Assembly: GCA_963780165.1 (NCBI GenBank)
Contig: CAWABB010000006.1
Span: 310,001 to 374,000 of the forward strand
Reading direction: 5' to 3'
Source: CAWABB01 sp963780165
Lineage (GTDB): Bacteria > Bacteroidota > Ignavibacteria > UBA10030 > UBA6906
DNA length: 64,000 nucleotides
Below are positions 9,796-18,976 of the stretch, one piece after another. The notes under the pieces are model-generated. The model saw nothing but the letters and a program-made list of their open reading frames with translations. It was not told where the DNA came from and did not search any database. The position numbers and the translations under genes are program-made. How positions within the stretch are numbered: the first letter of the stretch is position 1; each line of letters starts with the position of its first letter.

Positions 9796-11031
9796 ATGGA
9801 ACTGTGGCGAAAAAACCTCTACGTCCTCTGGGGAACACAGTTCCTGGCGATGGCGGGGATGAACCTCGTCGTCCCTTTCCTCCCCTTCTACATCCGCCAG
9901 CTCGGTGTCACCGACCCGACCTCCCTCGCCCGCTGGAGCGGCCTCGTCTTCGCCGGACCCTTCTTCCTGTCGTTCATCGCCACGCCTGTCTGGGGCGCGC
10001 TTGGCGACCGCTACGGCCGGAAGGCGATGGTCGTACGGGCGCTGATCGGACTTGCGATCTCGCAGCTCCTCATCGGCTTCGCGCAGGATGTCATCCAGCT
10101 GCTGGTTTTCCGAGTTGTCCAGGGGGCAATCAGCGGGTTCATCGCGGCAAACCTGGCCCTGGTCTCGACCAACACTCCCAAAGAACGTATGGGGTACGCC
10201 ATCGGGTTCCTCCAGTCGGCGACGGCGGCCGGGGCAGTGCTCGGCCCCGCGGTCGGAGGGCTTCTTGCAGACCTGATCGGATACAGGGAGATCTTCTTCA
10301 TTACCGCGGCTCTGTGCTTCATCGCGGGCATCGTGGTATTCACCAGCGTGGTAGAGCAGGTGCGGCCCGGGCAGGGGGAGCGCTCGTATTCGGTCTTCGA
10401 CAACGCGCGGTTCATGTGGAACGACAGGAGAATCCGCATCGTCGGGTTCACGATGGTGATCGGGCAGCTCTCGGTCCTGATGATCGAGCCGATATTCGCG
10501 CTGTTCGTCGAGGGGCTCTCGGCCGGATCGCGCTACGTCTCCACGCTGACCGGCGCGGTCTTTTCCGTTTCCGGGTTCTTCATGGTCATCGCTGCTCCCT
10601 GGTGGGGGCGCCGGAACGACAAGACCGGATTCCGGCGGAACCTCACGATTGCGCTCACCGTGGTGGGGGTCGCCTATCTGCTCCATACGGTCGTACAGAA
10701 CCTCATTCAGCTTGCAGTCCTGCGGGCTGCGCTGGGATTTGCCCGCGGCGGCGTTCTCCCGGCCCTCTATTCTATTGTAAGCCTCCTGACGCCGGCGGAG
10801 CGGCGCGGAGGGACCATGGCAATCGCCTCGAGCCTCACCGTCCTCGGCAACATGATCGGGCCGATGCTTGGCGGGATGATCGCGGGAACGTTCGGCATCA
10901 CGGCAACCTTTGTGGCGAACGGCGCGTTGCTGTTGCTCACGAGCCTGATCATCTCGCGTCAGCTCCAGTTGAAGGAGCTTGACACCCCGGCCGCCGCCGG
11001 CGCTCCCGGTTCGGCGGATTCGCACACATAG
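9796..11031 (+). CDS. MFS multidrug-type efflux transporter
   Basis: Twelve-helix major facilitator of the drug:H+ antiporter (DHA1, TetA/MdtG-like) type. 411 aa from ATG 9796. Motif A is clear between helices 2 and 3 (GALGDRYGRKAMV), motif C-like Gly-rich helix 5 is present (GAVLGPAVGGLLADLIG), and a degenerate motif A copy (WWGRRNDKTGFRR) opens the second half. The substrate cannot be told from sequence. polA follows 21 bp downstream on the same strand and may be partly read from this promoter. Confidence 0.92.
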   Translation: MELWRKNLYVLWGTQFLAMAGMNLVVPFLPFYIRQLGVTDPTSLARWSGLVFAGPFFLSFIATPVWGALGDRYGRKAMVVRALIGLAISQLLIGFAQDVIQLLVFRVVQGAISGFIAANLALVSTNTPKERMGYAIGFLQSATAAGAVLGPAVGGLLADLIGYREIFFITAALCFIAGIVVFTSVVEQVRPGQGERSYSVFDNARFMWNDRRIRIVGFTMVIGQLSVLMIEPIFALFVEGLSAGSRYVSTLTGAVFSVSGFFMVIAAPWWGRRNDKTGFRRNLTIALTVVGVAYLLHTVVQNLIQLAVLRAALGFARGGVLPALYSIVSLLTPAERRGGTMAIASSLTVLGNMIGPMLGGMIAGTFGITATFVANGALLLLTSLIISRQLQLKELDTPAAAGAPGSADSHT

Positions 11032-11052
11032 TCGAACAACCTCGCAGGTTCT

Positions 11053-14000
11053 ATGGCTGCACCGGAACGGCTGTTTCTGCTCGACGGCATGGCTCTTGCC
11101 TACCGGGCCTACTACTCGTTCATCGGCCGCCCGCTGATCAACAGCAAGGGCGAGAACACCGGCGCGATCTTCGGGTTCGTCACGATGCTGATGAAGGTCC
11201 TGAACGAGGAACGCCCGGAACACGTCGCGGTCGTGTTCGACACACCCGAACCGACATTTCGCCATCATCGATACCCTGAGTACAAGGCGACCCGCGACAA
11301 GATGCCAGAGGACATGGCGTCTCAGCTGCCCCGTCTGAAGGAGGTCGCGCGCGCGTTTGGCGCTCCGATCATTGAATCGCCGGGGTACGAAGCTGACGAT
11401 GTCATCGGCACGCTTGCGCGTCGTGCGGAAGCCGCTGGCATGATCACATTTATGGTCACCAGCGACAAGGACTACATGCAGTTGATCTCCGACCGCATCA
11501 AGATGTACCGGCCGGGGAAATCGGGAACCGACGCGGAGGTCGTGGATGCGGAGGGAGTGAAAGCCAAGTTTGGCGTCCCGCCGGATCAGGTGATCGAAGT
11601 GCTTGGACTCGCCGGCGACGCGTCCGACAATGTTCCGGGCGTGCCGGGCATCGGCGAGAAGACTGCCATTCCGCTCATCCAGAGACACGGAAGCATCGGC
11701 CGGCTGTACGAGATGCTCGAGGAGATCCCGCAGAAGGGCGTGCGCGAGAAGCTGAGAGCGAACAAGGAGCTCGCCTTTCTGTCGAGGGAGCTGGTGACGA
11801 TCAAGACCGACACGCCGGTGGACGTGGACATCGAGGGATTGCGCGCAGTCGGGCCCGACAAGGCTGCCCTCCGCTCGATGTTTGAAGCTCTGGAGTTCCG
11901 CACCCTCCTTCCCCGCCTTGAGGCGATGGGCGGCGGCGAAATGCAGGCGGGGGCCCGGACGGGATCAGTGGTGGGACCGGCGGTTGGATCTGGGTCGGCC
12001 CCTGCGACAGGCGCAGCTCCCGCCGGTGATGCGGGTTCCACGGGCGATGCCGCAACCTCAACCCAGGTCCCGCTCGAGCCGATCAAAACCCTGGGTGAGA
12101 TCGAGCACACGTACGAGTGTGTGACGACGGAAGAAGCCCTCATGAACCTGGTGAAGCTTCTGGAGCGCTCATCGCCGATTGCGATCGACACAGAGACGAC
12201 ATCGACCGACCCGTTGCGCGCGAAACTGGTTGGACTATCGTTCAGCACGGAGCCAGGGCGGGCGTTCTACGTCCCGGTGCAGGTCGAGGAGTCTACCGAG
12301 CCGGGCGGGGAGCCCGGGCTGAACCAGCCTGACCGCGGGGAGCTCGAACGCAGCAGCGCCGCGGGCGGTCTGCCCATCGGGAGTCGAGAGGGAGTGAGTG
12401 AACTCGCAAACGGTCATCCAGCAGAGGGCGAGCTCGACCTTGGTCAGCCCGCCGGCAAGGCAGCCGGGCGGGGCCAGTCCGGTGTCAAGGGCGGCGGCGC
12501 GGATCAGGCCGGGGGTCCGGCGCCCGTTCCCCTGCCAGGGGCCCCTGTCCTTCCGGCAGCCGTCGCGCTTGATGCATTGCGCCCGGTGCTCGAGAACCCC
12601 GGGATCGCGAAGGTCGGGCAGAACCTGAAGTACGACATGCTCGTCCTCTCCCATCATGGAGTCGCGGTCCGGGGGGTCGCCCACGACACCATGGTGGCGA
12701 GCTATGTGCTGCGCGCCGACGGCCAGCACAACCTGGACGCGCTCGCGATGGAGGCGTTCCGGTACAGGATGATCTCGTACGAGGACCTTGTCGGGACGGG
12801 GAAGGCGCAGAAGCGCATCACCGAGGTTCCGCTCGAGGCCGTCTCGGACTACGCCGCCGAAGACGCCGACCTTACGCTCCGCATTTACCACCGGCAGCGC
12901 GAGGAGCTGGCAAAGCTGAACCTGCTGGAATTATGCGACCGCATCGAGTTCCCGCTGCTTCCGGTGCTCGTGCGCATGGAGGAGGCCGGTGTTTCGCTGG
13001 ACCGCGGGTACCTTGCGGAGATGTCGGTCCTGCTGGAACGCCAGCTCGGCGGATTGATCGGGGAGATTCACGAAGCCGCCGGAAAGAAGTTCAATATCAA
13101 CTCGACGCAGCAGCTCGCCGAAGTCCTGTTCAAAGACCTGGGCCTCCCGCCGGTCCGGAAGACGAAGACCGGCTTTTCCACCGACGTGAACGTCCTGGAG
13201 GCGCTTGCGGGTCAGCACCCCATCATCGCCAGGCTGCTGGAGTACCGGCAGCTCACGAAGTTGAAGTCCACATATGTGGACGCCCTTCCTGACATGCTCA
13301 ATCCGGAGACGGGGCGCCTGCACACGTCGTTCAACCAGACCGTGGCTGCTACGGGACGGCTCTCGTCGAGCGACCCGAATCTGCAGAACATCCCGATCCG
13401 CACGGAGATTGGCCGGGCGATCAGGAAGGGGTTCGTCTCCGGATCGTCGGACCTTGTGCTCGTGTCGGCCGACTACTCCCAGATCGAGCTCCGGATCATG
13501 GCGCACATTTCGGGAGACGAGGGGCTCAGGGCGGCGTTCCTGAACAACGAGGACATTCATGCCACCACGGCGGCGAAGGTCTTCGGGGTGTCCGCGGCCG
13601 ATGTCACACGCGACATGCGCCGCAAGGCCAAGGAAGTGAACTTCGGCATCATGTACGGGATCGGGCCGTTCGGGCTGGCGAATCGGCTGGAGATTTCTCA
13701 GGCGGAAGCACGGGAGATCATCTCCCGGTACTTCGAGCGTTTCCCGAAGGTGAAGCAGTACATCCAGGACACGATCGCGGCAGCAAAGCGGGACGGATTC
13801 GTCTCCACGTTGCTCGGGCGGCGGCGGTTCCTTCCGGACATCAACAGCAGGAATCAGAACATCCGGGGGAACGCCGAGCGACAGGCGATCAACATGCCGA
13901 TCCAGGGGACGGCGGCGGACATGATCAAGCTGGCGATGATCAGGCTGGACGAGGCGATCGCGAAGCGGAAGCTGAAGACGCGGATGCTGTTGCAGGTCCA

Positions 14001-14145
14001 CGACGAGCTGGTGTGCGAGGTACCGCGGAAGGAGCTCGACGCATTCACGCCGCTCGTTTCCGAGGTCATGACGAACGCCCTCCCCCTCTCCGTCCCCGTT
14101 CAGGTCGACGTCGGCTCCGGCGCGAACTGGCTGGAGGCGCACTGA
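11053..14145 (+). CDS. polA: DNA polymerase I with a ~90-residue insertion in the proofreading domain
   Basis: Repair and Okazaki-fragment polymerase, 1030 aa. Residues 1-290 form the 5'-nuclease. The 3'-5' exonuclease is complete: motif I IAIDTETTS (near 376), motif II NLKYDML and motif III YAAEDADLTLRIY, so proofreading should be active. The polymerase domain has motif A DYSQIELR (near 807), motif B around KEVNFGIMYGIG and motif C VHDELV (near 983). A Gly/Glu/Ala/Pro-rich insertion occupies about residues 413-500 between exo motifs I and II. A shorter flexible Gly/Ala/Pro segment joins the nuclease and exonuclease (about 295-340). The ATG lies 21 bp after the MFS stop. Confidence 0.97.
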   Translation: MAAPERLFLLDGMALAYRAYYSFIGRPLINSKGENTGAIFGFVTMLMKVLNEERPEHVAVVFDTPEPTFRHHRYPEYKATRDKMPEDMASQLPRLKEVARAFGAPIIESPGYEADDVIGTLARRAEAAGMITFMVTSDKDYMQLISDRIKMYRPGKSGTDAEVVDAEGVKAKFGVPPDQVIEVLGLAGDASDNVPGVPGIGEKTAIPLIQRHGSIGRLYEMLEEIPQKGVREKLRANKELAFLSRELVTIKTDTPVDVDIEGLRAVGPDKAALRSMFEALEFRTLLPRLEAMGGGEMQAGARTGSVVGPAVGSGSAPATGAAPAGDAGSTGDAATSTQVPLEPIKTLGEIEHTYECVTTEEALMNLVKLLERSSPIAIDTETTSTDPLRAKLVGLSFSTEPGRAFYVPVQVEESTEPGGEPGLNQPDRGELERSSAAGGLPIGSREGVSELANGHPAEGELDLGQPAGKAAGRGQSGVKGGGADQAGGPAPVPLPGAPVLPAAVALDALRPVLENPGIAKVGQNLKYDMLVLSHHGVAVRGVAHDTMVASYVLRADGQHNLDALAMEAFRYRMISYEDLVGTGKAQKRITEVPLEAVSDYAAEDADLTLRIYHRQREELAKLNLLELCDRIEFPLLPVLVRMEEAGVSLDRGYLAEMSVLLERQLGGLIGEIHEAAGKKFNINSTQQLAEVLFKDLGLPPVRKTKTGFSTDVNVLEALAGQHPIIARLLEYRQLTKLKSTYVDALPDMLNPETGRLHTSFNQTVAATGRLSSSDPNLQNIPIRTEIGRAIRKGFVSGSSDLVLVSADYSQIELRIMAHISGDEGLRAAFLNNEDIHATTAAKVFGVSAADVTRDMRRKAKEVNFGIMYGIGPFGLANRLEISQAEAREIISRYFERFPKVKQYIQDTIAAAKRDGFVSTLLGRRRFLPDINSRNQNIRGNAERQAINMPIQGTAADMIKLAMIRLDEAIAKRKLKTRMLLQVHDELVCEVPRKELDAFTPLVSEVMTNALPLSVPVQVDVGSGANWLEAH

Positions 14146-14183
14146 GCAACTGTACTGGCCGGGCCTGGCGTAGCACGACACGG

Positions 14184-14212
14184 TTGAATCTCCGCCGAGG
14201 GATGTGTACCAT
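14184..14212 (+). promoter_or_regulatory. Predicted subtilase promoter, TTGAAT-17-TACCAT
   Basis: TTGAAT (14184-14189) and TACCAT (14207-14212) are separated by 17 bp in the gap after polA. The -10 box overlaps the first in-frame start (TTG at 14212), so that codon would not be transcribed. This favours GTG 14269 or GTG 14302 as the start of the protease. Confidence 0.55.
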
Positions 14213-14268
14213 TGAGCACGATACGGCCGGCGCGATGCGCTGACACCGTCTCGATTCCTGCCAGATCT

Positions 14269-17200
14269 GTGATCCACCTCCGCCTCACATCACCCCGGGT
14301 CGTGCGACAGGTGTTCCCTCCGGTCATCTGCCTGACGATTACACTCTTCTTCCTCGCGGGCGCTGTCTGCGCGCCGTCCGTACACGCAGGTTCACGAACG
14401 AGCGTTCCCGCCGGATACACCTCTGAGGCAACCGTCCCGGGAAAGTTCGCCGTGAAGGTAGCAGTCGGCGTGGGGGATCCGCTTCATGCCATTCGGTCGG
14501 CCCTCGCCGGGGCTGGCGCCGACGCCGGTCGAACGGGAGTTCGTCCCATACTGCCTTTGTCCATCCTTCGAAAGTCCTCCGTCCGCGGATTCTTGGAAGC
14601 CGGACTCGACCGGGTCTATATCGTGGAGGTTCCGCCACAGCCCGGCGCCTCACACGTCCACCAGTGGATCGCGGGCCACAGCGGCATCGAGTACGCCGAA
14701 CCTCTCTACTACCATCGGGTCGACGATATCCCCAACGACCCTCAGCTCCCACTGCAGATCGGGGTCATGAAACGTCTGCAGATGTATCCCGCCTGGGACA
14801 TCGGAAAAGGAGACCGGGCCATTGCGATCGCCATCGTCGATGGCGGCACGTTCTGGCGGCACGAAGATCTCCAGCCGATTCTCTGGGTCAATCAAGCGGA
14901 AGACCTGAACAATAACGGCCTTTTCGATCCAGGGCCTCCGCCGGCGGGGGATGAAGACGGAGTCGATCAGGATGTCAACGGTTTCGTCGACGACGTGATC
15001 GGGTGGAATTTCACCACCGGGTCCTGCGATCCAGACGGAATCGCCGCATGTCCGGAGAGTCGCTCACACGGAACTGCTACGGCCGGAGTGGCGTGTGCAG
15101 CGACCAACAACGCTATTGGAATGGCGGGGACGAGCTGGAACTGCTCACTGCTGCCGGTGTGCGCGGCCTCCACGTGGGGGGACAATCTCATCGAGTACGG
15201 CTACGAGGGAATTCTGTATGCCGCGTTGCGCGGAGCGCGGATCATCAATGTCAGCTGGAGGCGAAGAGGGGCGTACTCACGGTTCGAGCAGGATGTGATT
15301 GGCGCCGCGACCCTGTCCGGAGCGCTCGTGGTCGCCGCGGCGGGGAATGACGCTGAGGACAACGATGTCCTCCCCTCATATCCGGGTGCGTACGCCGGAG
15401 TCCTGGCGGTGGGCGCGACGAACACATCATCGGACCTGCTCGCCGCGTTCTCGAACTACGGGGCGAGCATTCCGGTCTATGCCCCCGGCGTTGTTGTCGT
15501 GGGTCCGACAACGGATGGAGGCTACCTCAAGGGATTCAACGGCACGTCGTTTTCGGCTCCACTCGTCGCCGGCATCGCCGGCCTCATTGCCTCACAGCGG
15601 CCGGAACTGTCGCCTGAGCGGATCGCCGGGCAGCTTCGCATGACGGCGGACCCTATCGACGACGAGAATCCGACCCTGCCGGGGAGACTCGGAAGGGGAA
15701 GGGTGAATGCGTTCAGAGCCATGACGGAATCACACGCAGTGATCGCCCTGAAGCGTGCGAGCGCGGAGCATCGAGATCCGACGGCACGCGGGATCTTCCT
15801 TCCGGGAGACACGATCCACGTGAGCCTCGCGTTCCAGAACATCTCTGACGTGTGGGATCAGGGCTGGGATCTCACTGTGCGCGTCGTGCCAGGCGATCCG
15901 AGCATCGAGCCCCTGCTCGACCAGCAGATCGTGGAATTCCCGGCGCCCGGCGTGAGAGTCGACGTCCCACCTCTTCTGTTCAGGGTCGGGCCGGTTTCCG
16001 GCACGCTCGCTCTCGCTTTGCGGATAGAGTGGAGCTGGGCGGGGGGCGAGGTCGATCGCACCGCCATTCCGATTTCGCTCTCCCCCACCGCTCCTGCCTG
16101 GGTGAGCCAGATGTCTCCGGTCCCCGTCACATTCTTCAGCGTAAGCGCGCCGACGGGCCAGGCTGCGTGGGCTGCGGGATCCAATCCCGGGGGCGGGCCT
16201 GCAGTGGTCCGAACCACGGATGGCGGATCGACCTGGAGGAACGCGACGGGAGATCTCCAGGGCGAAGCACTTTACTGCGTGTTCGCGCTCGACCAGGACC
16301 GCGCATGGGTCGGGACAGGCTCAGGCCGCATCTTCCGGACGACCGATGGGGGTTCGACGTGGACCAACGTCCCCTACCCCCCGCCCGAGTCTTCATTCAT
16401 GAACGGCGTGTGGTTCGTCGATCCGGCTTTCGGATATGCACTGGGTGATCCCCCGGCGGGAGCATCGAAATACGTTCTCCTCCGCACCACCGACGGCGGC
16501 CAGACATGGGACCATATGCCGGACGAACCCGTGGGCGATCCGGGCGAAGGCGGGCTGAACAACTCGTTCTGGTGGACGGATGCCATGCACGGGTGGTTTG
16601 GAACGTCAGTCGACAAGGTGTGGCGGACATGGGACGGAGGAGCGACCTGGCAGTCGTCCCCGTGCGGCGCGGCGGCAAGCCTCGGCGTGGCCTTCTCAGA
16701 CAATCAAAGCGGATTGGCCGTCCACACCGACGGCACTGTCTCCAGGACAACCGACGGGGGCCTGACGTGGTCGAACGCGCCGATCAGTCCCACCCGGCTC
16801 AGCGCGGTTGCCGTGGTCCGATCTTCACCCCTGGCGTGGGTCTCTTCGGATGCGGCTCCATTTTTCTCGGCCGACGATGGCGCGAGCTGGCGCGCGGAAG
16901 TCACCTATCCCATACGGGGATCCATCTACCATCTTTCGTTTGCGGACAGCACGACCGGATGGGCAGTCACGTCGGCCGGCGAGATCCTGCGGCACGTGAA
17001 CACCGTCGTGAGCGGCGCCGGGGAGGAAGACGCCGGCGTTCCGAAGCACTGTGTGCTGGAGCAGAACTTCCCGAATCCCTTCAATCCCGCGACCACAATA
17101 CGGTACGCAATCGCAGGGACGGCGATTCAGGGGCGACGGGGTGATGAAGTCCGGCTGGCTGTATACGACGTGCTCGGCCGGGAGGTCGCCATATTGGCGA

Positions 17201-17328
17201 GCGGGAAGGCGGCAGCGGGAACGTATGAAGTGAAGTTCAGCGCCGGCAATCTGGCCAGCGGGGTGTATCTTTGCAGACTGACTGCGGGGAACTTCGTCCA
17301 GACGCGCAAAATGATCGTGGTGAGATAA
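14269..17328 (+). CDS. Secreted S8 subtilase with beta-propeller repeats and T9SS sorting domain
   Basis: Extracellular serine protease, about 1019 aa. A signal peptide ends near APSVHA. The catalytic triad is complete: Asp in AIVDGG (codon 14839), His in SRSHGTATAG (codon 15067), Ser in NGTSFSAPLVAG (codon 15547). After a linker come several RTTDGGSTW-type repeats of the YCF48/BNR propeller kind (about 16200-17000). The C-terminus has the NFPNPFNPATTIRYAI segment and a final beta-rich domain, the type IX secretion signal. GTG 14269 is preferred because the predicted -10 overlaps the upstream TTG; GTG 14302 is equally possible. Confidence 0.93.
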   Translation: MIHLRLTSPRVVRQVFPPVICLTITLFFLAGAVCAPSVHAGSRTSVPAGYTSEATVPGKFAVKVAVGVGDPLHAIRSALAGAGADAGRTGVRPILPLSILRKSSVRGFLEAGLDRVYIVEVPPQPGASHVHQWIAGHSGIEYAEPLYYHRVDDIPNDPQLPLQIGVMKRLQMYPAWDIGKGDRAIAIAIVDGGTFWRHEDLQPILWVNQAEDLNNNGLFDPGPPPAGDEDGVDQDVNGFVDDVIGWNFTTGSCDPDGIAACPESRSHGTATAGVACAATNNAIGMAGTSWNCSLLPVCAASTWGDNLIEYGYEGILYAALRGARIINVSWRRRGAYSRFEQDVIGAATLSGALVVAAAGNDAEDNDVLPSYPGAYAGVLAVGATNTSSDLLAAFSNYGASIPVYAPGVVVVGPTTDGGYLKGFNGTSFSAPLVAGIAGLIASQRPELSPERIAGQLRMTADPIDDENPTLPGRLGRGRVNAFRAMTESHAVIALKRASAEHRDPTARGIFLPGDTIHVSLAFQNISDVWDQGWDLTVRVVPGDPSIEPLLDQQIVEFPAPGVRVDVPPLLFRVGPVSGTLALALRIEWSWAGGEVDRTAIPISLSPTAPAWVSQMSPVPVTFFSVSAPTGQAAWAAGSNPGGGPAVVRTTDGGSTWRNATGDLQGEALYCVFALDQDRAWVGTGSGRIFRTTDGGSTWTNVPYPPPESSFMNGVWFVDPAFGYALGDPPAGASKYVLLRTTDGGQTWDHMPDEPVGDPGEGGLNNSFWWTDAMHGWFGTSVDKVWRTWDGGATWQSSPCGAAASLGVAFSDNQSGLAVHTDGTVSRTTDGGLTWSNAPISPTRLSAVAVVRSSPLAWVSSDAAPFFSADDGASWRAEVTYPIRGSIYHLSFADSTTGWAVTSAGEILRHVNTVVSGAGEEDAGVPKHCVLEQNFPNPFNPATTIRYAIAGTAIQGRRGDEVRLAVYDVLGREVAILASGKAAAGTYEVKFSAGNLASGVYLCRLTAGNFVQTRKMIVVR

Positions 17329-17336
17329 GGCCATTT

Positions 17337-17364
17337 GTCCCCCCGTTGGGGGCTGAGGGGGGAC
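17337..17364. terminator. GC-rich hairpin between convergent genes
   Basis: GTCCCCCC (17337-17344) and GGGGGGAC (17357-17364) are perfect 8-bp arms around a 12-nt loop, 9 bp after the subtilase stop. A second hairpin with CGAGGG/CCCTCG arms follows near 17399. Neither is followed by a clear U-tract, so termination is likely but not certain. Both serve the convergent pair subtilase/LiaF-like gene. Confidence 0.5.
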
Positions 17365-17425
17365 CGTGAACCGTCGACCCCGAACAGGCTGATGGGTGCG
17401 AGGGGCCAGCCCTCGGCCCGAAGGC

Positions 17426-17941
17426 TCATGAAGTCTGGCTCTTCCCCCACCCCGTGAGGATCATCGCAAGGCCGAAGGCCACGAGCGCCACAGGCCAGAA
17501 ACGCCCCACAGTATCCATGACTTCGCCCCTGGTGAGGGTTCCGATCTCTGTCATGTACATCGCCAGTGCGAGGCCGAGCAGCGCAACGGCCGGAACGAGC
17601 ACGTGCCATTCGCGCGGGGACTTGATCACGACGAGTATCCACGCGACTGCCGGCACCGCGAGGTACAGCGGCCCTTCCACGCCGGGGTCAATGCCCATCG
17701 GCATCCACCGATCAGCGAGCTGAAGCGCCCCAACGACGAGAAACGCGGTGCCCCAGAATATCTTCCCGCTCCCGGACCCCTGGCCCGCGAAACCCCTGTA
17801 CAGCATTACCCCTCCCCCCACAACCGCGAGGAGCCACAGGGCGTCTCCCATCGAGAGGTTGATCAGGTCGAGCTTGCCGAGCAGGAGCCCGGCTCCGATG
17901 ATGATGAGTGCAATGCCTGCGATTGACGTACGTCGATCCAT
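17426..17941 (-). CDS. LiaF-like/DUF5668 polytopic membrane protein
   Basis: 171 aa, almost entirely hydrophobic, with about five helices. The first pair (IALIIIGAGLLLGKLDLINL, then an aromatic-rich turn and a Gly-rich helix) has the pattern of the LiaI/LiaF transmembrane region found beside PspC and LiaS genes. I start it at ATG 17941, which has GGAG 5 nt upstream; the longer reading to 17983 would overlap the PspC gene. It is third in a minus-strand operon with two PspC-domain genes, so a role in membrane-stress sensing is inferred. Confidence 0.75.
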   Translation of the reverse strand: MDRRTSIAGIALIIIGAGLLLGKLDLINLSMGDALWLLAVVGGGVMLYRGFAGQGSGSGKIFWGTAFLVVGALQLADRWMPMGIDPGVEGPLYLAVPAVAWILVVIKSPREWHVLVPAVALLGLALAMYMTEIGTLTRGEVMDTVGRFWPVALVAFGLAMILTGWGKSQTS

Positions 17942-17963
17942 GACTTCTCCGGCAGCGTTAGTC

Positions 17964-18422
17964 TTATGCAGGCCGGGCCGCAAGCGGCTCGGCCGGAATG
18001 ATGATCGCAGTGATCAGATAGAGCAACACTGTCCCGCCGAAGGAGGCAATGGCGGAGATGACGAACAACAGCCTGAGAATCGTCGGATCCACGGAAAGAT
18101 ACACGCCCAGTCCTCCGCAGATTCCCAGAAACTTCCGGTCAAGCCGCGACCGGTGGAGGCGTTCGGTGCCGGATGCGGCGTTCACTCCTGCAGCCGACGC
18201 ATCCGCCCCTGTTGCGGGGGTCGCAGAGGCGGCTCCCGTCCGGGGAGACCGCAGGATCAGAGCCACGCCGGCGATGATGACGAGGACCGGACCGAGGGCA
18301 CTCCAGGAGAAGCCCCACCAGTGATCCCAGAAACCTATGCCCAGGTTTCCAAGCAGAAGGATTCCGCCCAGCACCACGAATCCGATTCCGATGATTCTCG
18401 CTGTTGAATCGGTCGATCGCAC
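17964..18422 (-). CDS. PspC-domain membrane protein with extra N-terminal helices
   Basis: 152 aa. The first 55 residues form a hairpin of two helices (IGFVVLGGILLLGNLG and a second ending LILRSP). A polar linker rich in Ala/Thr follows, then a PspC domain (LHRSRLDRKFLGICGGLGVY with LRLLFVISAIASFGG). PspC proteins sense or buffer inner-membrane damage in phage-shock systems. The start is GTG at 18422, 43 bp after the preceding PspC gene. No pspA or pspF-like gene is visible in the window. Confidence 0.85.
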   Translation of the reverse strand: MRSTDSTARIIGIGFVVLGGILLLGNLGIGFWDHWWGFSWSALGPVLVIIAGVALILRSPRTGAASATPATGADASAAGVNAASGTERLHRSRLDRKFLGICGGLGVYLSVDPTILRLLFVISAIASFGGTVLLYLITAIIIPAEPLAARPA

Positions 18423-18465
18423 CGGAGAGGGCGAGGCGCCGGCGGGAATAGCGGAAGGCGTCCCG

Positions 18466-18705
18466 TCAGGAGGCGCGGGCCCGTTCCCGGCAGGAGGCAG
18501 CGGGCGCGCTCCCGGCAGGCATCAGAAGCATCCCGATAATATAGACCACCACGCCGATCCCACCGGCGAAGACCAGGAGCAGAAAGGCAATCCGGACGAG
18601 GACGGGATCGACCCCGATATACTCCGCAACCCCTCCGCACACCCCGTCGATCATGCGGTCAGTGCGGGACTTGTAGAGTCGCTTCACTTTCTCCCCGGGT
18701 TCCAT
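18466..18705 (-). CDS. Small PspC-domain protein
   Basis: 79 aa and essentially only a PspC domain: basic start (KVKRLYKSRTDRMIDGVCGG) followed by the VRIAFLLLVFAGGIGVVVYI helix. The ATG at 18705 is set by GGAGG 8 nt upstream; the open frame to 18936 has no family similarity. It is the first gene of the three-gene stress operon 18705-17426. The upstream region 18706-18923 has no promoter I can place confidently. Confidence 0.88.
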   Translation of the reverse strand: MEPGEKVKRLYKSRTDRMIDGVCGGVAEYIGVDPVLVRIAFLLLVFAGGIGVVVYIIGMLLMPAGSAPAASCRERARAS

Positions 18706-18923
18706 GTGGTGCCTCCGCGTTGTGTATCCGGTCTCTAGATATGATACGTCGCGGAGGGGGTGTGTGTTGCGGCCGGGGAGGGCGTAACCTCTTTGACAAA
18801 GCGGGGGGTGGTTCAATTCAACGGTGCGGACCGCGGGATCTCCCCCGATTACGGCCCTGTTTTTGAGGATGTAAGGAGTGTCCCGTGTCTTAAAGCCCCG
18901 CACGACGGGGATCCGTGAAACGA

Positions 18924-18949
18924 CAACGCCGGCCACTGGGCCGGCGTTG
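18924..18949 (-). terminator. Strong hairpin downstream of frr
   Basis: CAACGCCGGCC (18924-18934) and GGCCGGCGTTG (18939-18949) are perfect 11-bp arms around a 4-nt loop, 27 bp past the frr stop. On the minus strand it is followed by TCGTTTC; on the plus strand by CTGTTTTC. It most likely ends the translation operon that starts at the rplM promoter. Confidence 0.75.
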
Positions 18950-18976
18950 CTGTTTTCTGGGACCGGCAGGACCGGA

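Noticed and set aside
9691..11688. 665-aa minus-strand frame
   Set aside because: Antisense to the MFS gene and the start of polA; composition is charged low-information sequence typical of GC-rich shadow frames.
14212..14268. TTG start for the subtilase
   Set aside because: The codon lies inside the predicted -10 box and would place about 20 unneeded residues before the signal peptide.
12931..14277. 448-aa minus-strand frame
   Set aside because: Antisense to the polymerase domain of polA; shadow composition.
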